Positions 1-5,962 of a DNA stretch of 7,407 nucleotides are shown here, in pieces. Below the pieces are notes generated by a model. It had not been told where the DNA came from. It searched no databases and worked only from the letters and a program-made list of their open reading frames with translations. Position 1 is the stretch's first letter; each line of letters opens with the position of its first letter. This DNA is from Verrucomicrobiota bacterium (GTDB taxonomy: Bacteria; Verrucomicrobiota; Kiritimatiellia; CAIQIC01; Lenti-01), in the NCBI GenBank assembly GCA_003451935.1, contig DMJA01000127.1, positions 1 to 7,407 of the forward strand, written 5' to 3'. Both the position numbers and the translations under genes were made by a program.

Positions 1-1401
1 GGCCCGCGACGTGAACATCCGGTACGGCTCGTTCGTCCCCTTCGTCACCAAATCATCAATCAAAACACCGATGTAAGCCTCGTGTCGTTTTAATGTAACT
101 TGCTCTCTTCCAATTATTTGTAGTGCCGAATTTACCCCGGCCATCAATCCTTGTGCCGCCGCCTCTTCATAGCCGGTGGTGCCATTGATTTGGCCTGCGA
201 AATAGAGTCCCCCCACCTGCTTGGTTTCCAGGGTATGAAAGAGTTGGGTGGGATCGAAGAAGTCGTATTCGATGGCGTAGCCCGGCGCCAAGAACTCCGC
301 CCGCTCGAGGCCGGGGATGGATTGAATCATCTCCCGTTGCACCTCGATTGGCAGGCTGTTGGAGGTGCCGTTGGGATACATCTCCAGCACCCCCCTGCCC
401 TCCGGCTCAACAAACACATGGTGGTCGGCGTGAAGCGGAAATTTGACCACCTTGTCCTCGATGGACGGACAATACCGGACGCCGGTCCCTTCGATCATGC
501 CTCCGTACAGCGCGGAATCGGTCAGATGGGCTTGGATGATCCCGATGGTCTTTTCGTTGGTATGCGTCAGCCAGCATGGGATCTGGTTGGATCCCGGAAC
601 CCAAGGCGCGAACGGCGGCAAGGACGACGTTCCACGTGGAACGTCGGCGGTTCCGCAGGCTCCCGGACGGTCCCCGGAGCCGGATTGTTCCACGTGGAAC
701 GTTCCGGCGGAGGCCCGGCAGCGCCATCCAAAGAACGGCGGCGGCTCCTCGCCGGGCTGGACGATCATTTTGGCGTAATCGATGCTGTTCTTGTGCAGCC
801 GCGGCGGAGTTCCGGTCTTGAGGCGTTCCATCCGGAAGCCCAGATCCCGCAATTGAAGGCTTAGGCGCTCCTCGGACGGCTCGTTCAGGCGTCCGCCGCT
901 GACGGCGTGCTTTCCAACGAAAATTTTGCCGCGCAGGAAGGTTCCAGCGGTCAACACGACCGCTTTGGCCTCTAAAAAGCCCGTTTTTTGGCCAAAAACG
1001 CCCAAAATACGGTCATTTTCAACTTTGACGGCTTCCACTTGGTCTTCGAGGAGCGTCAGGTTTTCCTGGGCCATCAGGACGGCGTGCATGCGGGCGGAAT
1101 AGGCCGGCTTGTCGCATTGGGTGCGGTTGGCGCGGACCGCCGGTCCTTTGCGCATGTTCAGCACCCGGAACTGGATTCCGGTGCAGTCGGTGTTCGGGGC
1201 CATTTCGCCGCCGAGGGCGTCCAGTTCGAAAACCATATGCGATTTGGCGATGCCGCCGATGGAGGGGTTGCAGGACATCCGCGCGGCCGCGCGGGGTTCC
1301 ATCGTCACCAACGCCGTGCGGACGCCCAGGCGCGCGGCGGCCAGCGCCGCTTCGCAGCCGGCGTGTCCGGCGCCGATCACGATGACATCGAAGGAGTTCA
1401 C
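1..1401 (-). CDS. mnmG: MnmG (GidA), tRNA uridine-5-carboxymethylaminomethyl modification enzyme, C-terminus cut off by window edge
   Basis: FAD-dependent partner of MnmE that installs the (carboxymethyl)aminomethyl group on wobble U34 of certain tRNAs. The frame is open for 467 codons from a GTG at 1401 to the left edge; about a quarter of the protein is missing. Visible motifs are the dinucleotide-binding GAGHAG (residues 10-15), MSCNPSIGG with the first conserved Cys (C44, matching E. coli C47), KTGTPPR (195-201), IPCWLTHTN (274-282), RYCPSIEDK with the second conserved Cys (C311, matching E. coli C277), GYAIEYDFFDP (374-384), GQINGTTGYEEAAAQG (403-418) and EPYRMFTSRA at the edge. GTG 1401 is the only ordinary in-frame start after the upstream stop at 1441-1443; no Shine-Dalgarno is seen. 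Spacing equals E. coli up to GTPPR, then about 37 extra residues follow, which contain two parS-like sites. The two catalytic cysteines are present, so the enzyme should be functional. Confidence 0.97.
   Translation of the reverse strand, partial: MNSFDVIVIGAGHAGCEAALAAARLGVRTALVTMEPRAAARMSCNPSIGGIAKSHMVFELDALGGEMAPNTDCTGIQFRVLNMRKGPAVRANRTQCDKPAYSARMHAVLMAQENLTLLEDQVEAVKVENDRILGVFGQKTGFLEAKAVVLTAGTFLRGKIFVGKHAVSGGRLNEPSEERLSLQLRDLGFRMERLKTGTPPRLHKNSIDYAKMIVQPGEEPPPFFGWRCRASAGTFHVEQSGSGDRPGACGTADVPRGTSSLPPFAPWVPGSNQIPCWLTHTNEKTIGIIQAHLTDSALYGGMIEGTGVRYCPSIEDKVVKFPLHADHHVFVEPEGRGVLEMYPNGTSNSLPIEVQREMIQSIPGLERAEFLAPGYAIEYDFFDPTQLFHTLETKQVGGLYFAGQINGTTGYEEAAAQGLMAGVNSALQIIGREQVTLKRHEAYIGVLIDDLVTKGTNEPYRMFTSRA
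628..643. promoter_or_regulatory. parS: parS-like ParB-binding site 1, inside mnmG
   Basis: The core GTTCCACGTGGAAC (629-642) is a perfect 14-bp palindrome of the chromosomal parS type bound by ParB, in the CC/GG variant known from pseudomonads. Dyad symmetry extends perfectly to 22 bp (625-646). In mnmG it is read as V-P-R-G-T (residues 254-258). Identification rests on match to the family consensus and on the mnmE-mnmG location; no parB gene is in the window. Confidence 0.8.
686..701. promoter_or_regulatory. parS: parS-like ParB-binding site 2, inside mnmG
   Basis: TGTTCCACGTGGAACG differs from the symmetric parS 16-mer TGTTCCACGTGGAACA at one end base. It is the second copy of the 14-bp core, 58 bp centre to centre from the first. 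The two copies share 16 identical bases (629-644 and 687-702). Here the codons read F-H-V-E (residues 235-238), a different frame from site 1. An adjoining palindrome GGAACGTTCC (696-705) overlaps the right half. Confidence 0.82.
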
Positions 1402-1420
1402 GGGGTGGGGGAGGGGTGAA

Positions 1421-1426
1421 ATTCTA
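1421..1426 (-). promoter_or_regulatory. Possible -10 element of a mnmG promoter
   Basis: On the minus strand TAGAAT (5 of 6 matches to TATAAT) sits in an AT-rich patch about 20 nt before the mnmG GTG. It predicts a start near 1414 and a 13-nt C-rich leader. No good -35 lies at normal spacing; TTGTGA is 14 bp away and belongs to the adjacent palindrome. An alternative -10 is TATATT at 1445-1450. Confidence 0.3.
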
Positions 1427-1428
1427 TT

Positions 1429-1446
1429 TTGTGATAAATATCACAA
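1429..1446. promoter_or_regulatory. CRP/FNR-superfamily-like operator palindrome upstream of mnmG
   Basis: TTGTGATAAATATCACAA has perfect 8-bp arms (TTGTGATA / TATCACAA) around a central AA. It contains TGTGA-N6-TCACA, the half-site layout of the CRP family. It is centred about 36 bp before the mnmG start codon and next to the candidate -10, which would suit a regulator acting on mnmG. The regulator is unknown and no such gene is in the window. Confidence 0.45.
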
Positions 1447-1453
1447 TATATAG

Positions 1454-1523
1454 AGGTAGGGTCGTCTCGCCGAGACGACCGGGCTGATGGATTTCGGACG
1501 CCGACGGCGCAGCGTCCCTACCT
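1454..1523. repeat. Compound inverted-repeat (REP-like) element between mnmE and mnmG
   Basis: The outer arms AGGTAGGG (1454-1461) and CCCTACCT (1516-1523) enclose two internal hairpins. The first is GGTCGTCTCG / CGAGACGACC (1460-1469 and 1471-1480, one base between). The second is GGACGC / GCGTCC (1496-1501 and 1512-1517) with GCC/GGC inside. This nested, GC-rich, non-coding structure is typical of dispersed intergenic repeats. It could also attenuate or end mnmE transcription, but there is no following T-run. Whether it is repeated elsewhere cannot be seen from this window. Confidence 0.6.
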
Positions 1524-1539
1524 GAAAAGAAAGGCGACT

Positions 1540-2925
1540 TCATTTTCCAACACAAAACCTTGAAAAAATGGCGTCGAGCATCTCTTCGGAGCAGTTTTTT
1601 CCAAAAACATAGCCGATTTGCTCCAATGCGGCCTTCGCGTGGGTCGCCGCAGGCAGAAAATCGGCCTCTGAACCAGTTTTTATCCTGTTTTCGGCGTTTT
1701 TAACCTCCTCCAAGGCAATCAGAAGGGCATATTTATGCCTTCCGGATATTGCCAAGGCCCCGTGCTCGCCACCGGAGGGCTTATGGAGGATTTTTTGGAT
1801 GATTTTTTCGATGAGTTCATCGATGGGAGGCTCGTTTTTGAGCGAGAGGGAGATGGATTCAAATCCAGAAAGGTTTTGGGCGGTTGTTTTTTGCCCCAGA
1901 TCAATTTTATTGAGCAGGACAAGGGTCTTTTGAGACTTCTGCGCCTCGAGAAAAGATTCCTCTTCCGCAGAGAGATCTTGGGAGGCGTCGACGAGACACA
2001 GACAAAGATCCGCCTGCGAAAGGGCGCGATGGGTTCGGCGAATCCCTTCTTGTTCGATTTCGCATGGGGCTACGCGCAACCCGGCGGTATCGACGAGCTG
2101 CATGGGATAGCCTTGGAGGGTGACGGACTCCTCGATGGTGTCGCGGGTGGTGCCAGGGTGGGGCGAAACGATGGCGCGGTCGCGGCCGGCCAAGAGATTC
2201 AGCAAGGTGGACTTGCCGACGTTGGGGGCGCCGGCGATGACGACACGGGCGCCTTCGCGAAGAACGTGCCCCTCGTGCCACGTGTCGAGAAGGGCTTGGA
2301 TTTCGGCGGAAACGGCGGAAAGACGGGAACCAATTTCGTTCGGAATCGATTGCGGCAGTTCATCATCCGGAAAATCCAGCATGGCTTCAATGTCGGCGGA
2401 GATGGCGAGGAGAGTGCCATAGAGGGCGCGGATCCGGTGCCCGAGAGCATCCTCGAGCTGGGCGGTGGCGAGGCGCGCGGACCGCTCGGAACGGGCGTGG
2501 ATGAGGTCCAAAACTGCTTCGGCCTGGGTCAGGTCGATCTTTCCGTTCAAAAAGGCGCGCTTGGTGAATTCGCCGGGTTCGGCTTGGCGCGCGCCGGCAA
2601 TGAAAAGGGCATCGAGGATGCGCCGGGCGGCCTGGGAGCCGCCGTGGCACTGGATCTCGACGGAATCTTCGCCGGTGTAGGAGTGCGGGGCGCGGAAAAT
2701 CAGCAATAGGGCGTCATCGAGGACTTCCTGGGAATCCGGATCGGCAAATTGGCCGTGAATGAAGGTCCCGGCGGCTCGCGCGGAGGGCAGGGGAGGGGGG
2801 CACCGGAAAAAACGGTCGGCGAGAGAATAGGCGGCGGGACCGGAAAGCCGGACGATGGCGATGGCGCCCTCGCCCGGGGCGGTGGCGATGGCGGCGATGG
2901 TGTCGGATGGATGCGGCAGGGCCAT
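1540..2925 (-). CDS. mnmE: MnmE (TrmE), tRNA modification GTPase
   Basis: GTPase that works with MnmG, using a tetrahydrofolate-derived one-carbon unit, to build the xm5 group on U34 of tRNAs reading split codon boxes. The 461-residue length is normal for the family. Order: N-terminal folate-binding domain (about 1-118, start DTIAAIATAPGEGAIAIVRLSG), helical domain, and a G domain with P-loop GAPNVGKS (232-239), TTRD (259-262), DTAG (279-282) and NKID (339-342). The C-terminus ends FCVGK (457-461), the conserved C-x-GK tail carrying the essential Cys. I chose the ATG at 2925 because the protein then starts as the family does. The longer frame from 3066 would overlap the tRNA-Lys gene. No clear Shine-Dalgarno. 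It lies upstream of mnmG on the same strand, 138 bp apart. Confidence 0.97.
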   Translation of the reverse strand: MALPHPSDTIAAIATAPGEGAIAIVRLSGPAAYSLADRFFRCPPPLPSARAAGTFIHGQFADPDSQEVLDDALLLIFRAPHSYTGEDSVEIQCHGGSQAARRILDALFIAGARQAEPGEFTKRAFLNGKIDLTQAEAVLDLIHARSERSARLATAQLEDALGHRIRALYGTLLAISADIEAMLDFPDDELPQSIPNEIGSRLSAVSAEIQALLDTWHEGHVLREGARVVIAGAPNVGKSTLLNLLAGRDRAIVSPHPGTTRDTIEESVTLQGYPMQLVDTAGLRVAPCEIEQEGIRRTHRALSQADLCLCLVDASQDLSAEEESFLEAQKSQKTLVLLNKIDLGQKTTAQNLSGFESISLSLKNEPPIDELIEKIIQKILHKPSGGEHGALAISGRHKYALLIALEEVKNAENRIKTGSEADFLPAATHAKAALEQIGYVFGKNCSEEMLDAIFSRFCVGK

Positions 2926-2934
2926 GCGCGGAGT

Positions 2935-2963
2935 GTGATACACCCAAACCGCCGGAGCCGCAA
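2935..2963 (-). promoter_or_regulatory. Possible mnmE promoter
   Basis: Minus strand TTGCGG (2963-2958), a 17-bp spacer, then TATCAC (2940-2935). Each hexamer is a partial match to the sigma-70 consensus, but the spacing is ideal. Transcription would start near 2928, only a few bases before the mnmE ATG, implying a very short leader, consistent with the missing Shine-Dalgarno. The -10 sits in a small palindrome GTGT-GAT-ACAC (2933-2943). Confidence 0.35.
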
Positions 2964-2986
2964 TAGCAGATGCGCGGTGTTTTTGC

Positions 2987-3016
2987 TTGTGCGGGGAGGG
3001 GGGAATGGCGTAGAAC
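2987..3016 (+). promoter_or_regulatory. Possible promoter of tRNA-Lys
   Basis: TTGTGC (2987-2992) and TAGAAC (3011-3016) are separated by 18 bp, placing the start near 3023, about 17 nt before the mature tRNA. Both hexamers are weak matches. The call rests mainly on position, since the tRNA diverges from mnmE and needs its own promoter. Confidence 0.25.
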
Positions 3017-3039
3017 CGCCGGCAGTTTTTGCGTTCCGT

Positions 3040-3115
3040 GGGACGGTAGCTCAGTTGGTAGAGCACGAGCCTTTTAAGCTTGTGGTCGCGGGTTCGAGCC
3101 CCGCCCGTCTCACCA
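3040..3115 (+). tRNA. tRNA-Lys (anticodon UUU)
   Basis: A full cloverleaf of 76 nt including an encoded CCA. Acceptor GGGACGG (3040-3046) pairs with CCGTCTC (3105-3111) with one G-T wobble. The D stem is GCTC/GAGC. The anticodon stem CGAGC/GCTTG carries loop CTTTTAA with anticodon TTT at 3073-3075. The T stem GCGGG/CCCGC carries TTCGAGC. A73 is followed by CCA at 3113-3115. The UUU anticodon makes it an expected substrate of MnmE-MnmG, encoded just to the left. It converges with the SWIM gene, whose stop is 20 nt away; only a TTTT run and no clear terminator follows. Confidence 0.97.
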
Positions 3116-3135
3116 GTTTTGACCGGATATGACCC

Positions 3136-5097
3136 TCAGATGATGGGGGTGCGTCGGCCGGCCAGGGCGGTGAGGACGTCCAGCATTCGCGGGCGGCGCT
3201 TGTTCAAAAGGCAGAGGGATTCCAGATAGGCCTGCCATTCGGTTTCTTTGCCGATGTGGACGGCGACTTGCTTGATTTTTCGGAGATGCCTTCCGGCGGA
3301 TTGATAGCCGGCTTGGTTTGTCGTGGCGGTTTCCGCGGCGATCATTTCTTTCCAGATGGCGATGGCGTCATCCGGATGGGCGTCGGCGACGGCTTCGGCC
3401 ACTTTGTCGCCTTGGTAGGTGAGCGCCAATCCGTTTTGGCCCACGCGCAGTCGGAACCAGTACAGGACGTCGGCGGGGCGTTTTTCGTGGATGGCGATAT
3501 CGATCAGCGTGGAAGCATCGGGAAACGCGTTCCGGCGGCGATCGGTTTCGACTTCGGGGAGTCCGGTCGGGGGCAAAGGCCAATCGGGAGCGGATTCCTG
3601 TGTTTTGCCTTTTCGTTTTCCGGCGGGATTGGCGCGGTCCGGGCGTCGACCGGTTTCCAAAAAGCGCAGGGCCATTCCCCGGACGACGTCCCAAACCTTG
3701 ACTTGGGTGGCGGCGGCTTGCAGGGATTTGAACGATTCCAAGCCCGGCGAGACAAAAAATTCTCGGGCGCGATAGGCGGCGACCAAGGGCAGGTTTTTCT
3801 CCTTTTCCGCGAGATTCCGGAGTTCGCCTTGCAATTCCGTGGCGATGCCTGGGAGATTGCCGGCGGTGGCTTCGATGCCTTTGAGGGCCCAGGCGCGGGC
3901 ATCTTGTCGCCGTCGCGCCTGGATGAGGCGGCGGACGAGGGCGAGATAGCAGTCGGTTTGTTTGGTTTCGCGTTCGAGGACGGGGATGATTTCGGATTTG
4001 CGGCCGGCCTTTTCGAGGGCGAGGAGCAGCCAATTCATCAGGCGCTCCCGGTCGAATTTCGCGGACGTATAAACCTCGGGGGAGTCGGGCTTCCGCGCGG
4101 GGAAATCCTCGAGCCGGGCGGCGAGTTGATCGGCCACCGGGCTCCAAACGGCGGCAGCTTGGTTGTCTTGCGCGAGCGGGCCGCTGATTTCGTCGAGAAT
4201 GCCGCCGGGATCCAGCCGGTGCGCGTCGATGTCCCACAGGATTTGCTGGCCGGGCGCAAGGGAAGAACGGGCAAGGGCTCGATAGACCACTTTCAAGGCG
4301 TCGGCGACTTCGCGGCCCGTTTCGCCTTCATCGTTCGAGCAGGCCGCCTGGTTCATTCCTTGCTTGAGCAGTTCGGTTCCCAATTCGACCACGGCGTCGG
4401 CTTGGCCGATGGCCAACAGATTGGAGAGGCGCTGCGTCAGGTGCGAGTAATCGGGGGTATAGCCTTCGCGCTTCCATGGATTTTGCCAGCCGGGGTCCCG
4501 CGTGACGCGGTGGATTTCCTTGCGGATGGCGGCGACCATTTTGGGGACGTTGCCTTCTTTCAGCTCCGCCTGATCGGCCAACCGTTGGCGCAGTTCGGGA
4601 ATGACGTCGCGGCCCTCCATCAGTAAATCCACGAGTTCGTTTTTGGGCAATTCGAGCAGATGCTTGCGGATCGCGTCGTCGCCAGGCTTGCGGCGCGGCG
4701 GAATCGCCGCCGCCAGATCCTCGTCCTCTTCTTCGTCCGGGTCGCATCGGTTAGCCAGCTCGTCGAACCGTTCGTCGTCGGCTTCCGCCGGGGGCGGGAG
4801 GCGTTGCAGTTGGATGCAGTCGAGAAAGCGCAAGACGGCGGCGACGGCGTGCTTGCAGGAAGAGCCGTAGGGGCAGGTGCAGGTGGAGGACAACTTGCCT
4901 GCGGCGGTGCAGCGGACGAGAGTGGCATAGCGATCGCCGCCTTGAACCCAGGCCAGCAGCGCGCCGTCGGTCGTGAGGCACAGGTCTTCGACCCGGGATG
5001 TGTAGGATTTTCCGCGCCGGACCACGCGGTCGCCGGCCCAGTCCTTGAGGTCTTCCCAGGCCAGTTTTGCAAAGGCGGAAACAATAGTTGGGTTCAT
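3136..5097 (-). CDS. SWIM zinc-finger family protein, function unknown
   Basis: A 653-residue, probably cytoplasmic protein with no signal peptide or membrane segment seen. Near the N-terminus is a complete SWIM zinc finger: C73-T-C75, five residues, C81-K-H83, inside TCTCPYGSSCKHAVAAVLRF. SWIM fingers are zinc-binding modules found in DNA- or protein-binding proteins. An acidic linker (about 105-128, with DEEEDED) follows. The remaining roughly 500 residues are rich in Ala, Leu and Arg and look like stacked helices, TPR-like. A basic patch (RPDRANPAGKRKGK) lies about two-thirds along. The ATG at 5097 overlaps the stop of the 104-residue gene by ATGA, so the two are probably translationally coupled. 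The finger is intact, but the substrate or partner is unknown; a nucleic-acid-related role is inference only. Confidence 0.88.
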   Translation of the reverse strand: MNPTIVSAFAKLAWEDLKDWAGDRVVRRGKSYTSRVEDLCLTTDGALLAWVQGGDRYATLVRCTAAGKLSSTCTCPYGSSCKHAVAAVLRFLDCIQLQRLPPPAEADDERFDELANRCDPDEEEDEDLAAAIPPRRKPGDDAIRKHLLELPKNELVDLLMEGRDVIPELRQRLADQAELKEGNVPKMVAAIRKEIHRVTRDPGWQNPWKREGYTPDYSHLTQRLSNLLAIGQADAVVELGTELLKQGMNQAACSNDEGETGREVADALKVVYRALARSSLAPGQQILWDIDAHRLDPGGILDEISGPLAQDNQAAAVWSPVADQLAARLEDFPARKPDSPEVYTSAKFDRERLMNWLLLALEKAGRKSEIIPVLERETKQTDCYLALVRRLIQARRRQDARAWALKGIEATAGNLPGIATELQGELRNLAEKEKNLPLVAAYRAREFFVSPGLESFKSLQAAATQVKVWDVVRGMALRFLETGRRPDRANPAGKRKGKTQESAPDWPLPPTGLPEVETDRRRNAFPDASTLIDIAIHEKRPADVLYWFRLRVGQNGLALTYQGDKVAEAVADAHPDDAIAIWKEMIAAETATTNQAGYQSAGRHLRKIKQVAVHIGKETEWQAYLESLCLLNKRRPRMLDVLTALAGRRTPII

Positions 5098-5408
5098 GAT
5101 GCCAAGCGGGCAAATTGGCCGATGGGGTATGAATCGGGGGGACTTGCATTATCCAGCAAGTCGCGGAGCGGAACGCCGAGATCTTCCCAAGCGGCGAGCA
5201 GGTGGGGAGCCAAGGTGTCTTCGAGAGTGGCGGGTTCTGGTAGGCGGTGGCGGATGGCAAGCGCCTTGCCGAGTTGCAAAATGGCGTCGCGCCAGCGGCG
5301 GCGGGCGATTTTGTCTGCATCGGGGATCGCCCAGTTGTGCGCGCCGGATGGGTCGGGCGGCAGGGCGGTGCGGTTTGCGGCGGCCTTGGGCGTGGTCTTT
5401 TTCTTCAT
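5094..5408 (-). CDS. Hypothetical protein, 104 aa, coupled to the SWIM protein gene
   Basis: I do not recognise this protein. The N-terminus is basic (MKKKTTPKAAANR) and Pro-rich. The middle is helical and charged (ADKIARRRWRDAILQLGKAL, residues 31-50), followed by TLEDTLAPHLLAAWEDLGVPLRDLL (61-85). It has no Cys motif, signal peptide or membrane segment. The stop TGA (5096-5094) overlaps the ATG of the SWIM gene in ATGA, which supports it being a real gene in a two-gene unit. No Shine-Dalgarno precedes the ATG at 5408. A TATAGT hexamer ends 6 bases before the ATG, which may mean a leaderless mRNA. It could be a partner or regulator of the SWIM protein, by context only. Confidence 0.72.
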   Translation of the reverse strand: MKKKTTPKAAANRTALPPDPSGAHNWAIPDADKIARRRWRDAILQLGKALAIRHRLPEPATLEDTLAPHLLAAWEDLGVPLRDLLDNASPPDSYPIGQFARLAS

Positions 5409-5414
5409 GCCGGC

Positions 5415-5420
5415 ACTATA
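5415..5420 (-). promoter_or_regulatory. Possible -10 element giving a leaderless transcript
   Basis: Minus strand TATAGT (5 of 6 to TATAAT) lies 6 bases before the ATG at 5408, so initiation would be expected at or next to the A of the start codon. The -35 is unclear: a perfect TTGACA occurs at 5460-5455, but the 34-bp spacing is too long to serve this -10. Confidence 0.28.
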
Positions 5421-5474
5421 TCGAAAAGAGGAAGGCCCAGAAAAGCCATTGTGATGTCAAATGATCAAGGATAC

Positions 5475-5500
5475 AGCCGCGGGACGGGGTCGTCCCGGCT
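5475..5500. terminator. GC-rich hairpin after the PPC-domain gene, possible terminator or intergenic repeat
   Basis: On the minus strand, AGCCGGGACG pairs with CGTCC-CG-CGGCT, with a 2-nt bulge and a 4-nt loop. It starts about 16 nt after the stop of the PPC gene, a suitable place to end the thioredoxin-to-PPC operon. Only scattered T residues follow, so classic intrinsic termination is doubtful. The rest of the 107-bp gap (5409-5515) holds the candidate promoter of the next gene. Confidence 0.4.
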
Positions 5501-5515
5501 CTAGAAATCCACGGG

Positions 5516-5962
5516 TCAGGGCACGAGCAGTTCGAAGCCAGTGGCGGGATCGGGAAGGCGGCGGGCGGTGGAGCCAAGGAGCTCGATCAAGATGACTTCG
5601 AGCACGTGCCAGGTTTTCACGCCGGTGCGAATGCAGCCGGTGATGGTTTTCTCGCCACGTCCGCAGGCGAGATGGACGTGGAGGATGGGGGTGCCCTTCG
5701 CATCGGGGAAGAGGGAGCCGGTGCCGACGACTTCGTGGACGTTGTCCAGCACGGTGGTTTGCGGGGCGATGGGCGGGGGACCGCGGCCTTCGCGCGGGCC
5801 CGTCACCAACATACTGCCTTGGTCGGCACCTCCATGCATGGTGAGCGCGGCGTGGCTGATGCCGTGTTCGGAGGCGAATCGCTCAATGCATTCGTGGACG
5901 ATTTCGCCATCTTCCAGGCGAATGACGAAGACGCGGCCCAGCTGGGCTTGGCTGAATTTCAC
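5516..5962 (-). CDS. PPC/DUF296 domain protein
   Basis: A 148-residue single-domain protein of the PPC (plant and prokaryote conserved, DUF296) family. The domain fills almost the whole length. Family features are the start RVFVIRLEDGEIV (10-22), HGISHAALTMHGGAD (33-47), HEVVGTGSLF (76-85), the His pair HVHLACGR (95-102) and a further His in TWHVLEVILIEL (117-128). Bacterial members form trimers with conserved His residues at a putative metal site; their function is poorly known. In plants the domain sits in AT-hook proteins, but no AT hook is seen here. The GTG start (5962-5960) overlaps the arcC stop as GTGA, which indicates translational coupling; no separate Shine-Dalgarno is visible. The C-terminus ends LLVP. 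Confidence 0.92.
   Translation of the reverse strand: MKFSQAQLGRVFVIRLEDGEIVHECIERFASEHGISHAALTMHGGADQGSMLVTGPREGRGPPPIAPQTTVLDNVHEVVGTGSLFPDAKGTPILHVHLACGRGEKTITGCIRTGVKTWHVLEVILIELLGSTARRLPDPATGFELLVP

Noticed and set aside
1..1401. mnmG could be a broken gene, since long plus-strand frames cover the same DNA
   Set aside because: Manual translation of the minus strand from GTG 1401 is open for 467 codons with all MnmG motifs in order; it lacks a stop only because the window ends. The plus-strand frames match no family and are shadows.
2276..2287. A further CACGTG core inside mnmE as a third parS site
   Set aside because: The flanks (GTGC left, TCGA right) do not match the parS arms; CACGTG alone is expected by chance.
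1735..2709. Long plus-strand frame opposite mnmE, and similar long plus-strand frames opposite the SWIM and arcC genes
   Set aside because: These are Gly/Asp-rich antisense shadows of GC-rich genes with no recognisable motif; the opposite strand encodes well-conserved proteins.
2947..3022. Direct repeat AACCGCCGG at 2947-2955 and 3014-3022
   Set aside because: Nine GC-rich bases in a GC-rich genome can recur by chance, and there is no supporting structure.
2926..3066. N-terminal extension of mnmE by 47 residues to an upstream start at 3066
   Set aside because: It would overlap the tRNA-Lys gene in antisense, and the family N-terminus begins at the ATG at 2925.
5455..5460. Perfect TTGACA on the minus strand as a -35
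   Set aside because: No -10-like hexamer lies 15-19 bp downstream; the nearest TATAGT is 34 bp away.
5602..5611. CACGTG inside the PPC gene as a parS site
   Set aside because: Flanking bases do not match GTTC/GAAC; read as ordinary codons of TWHVLEV.
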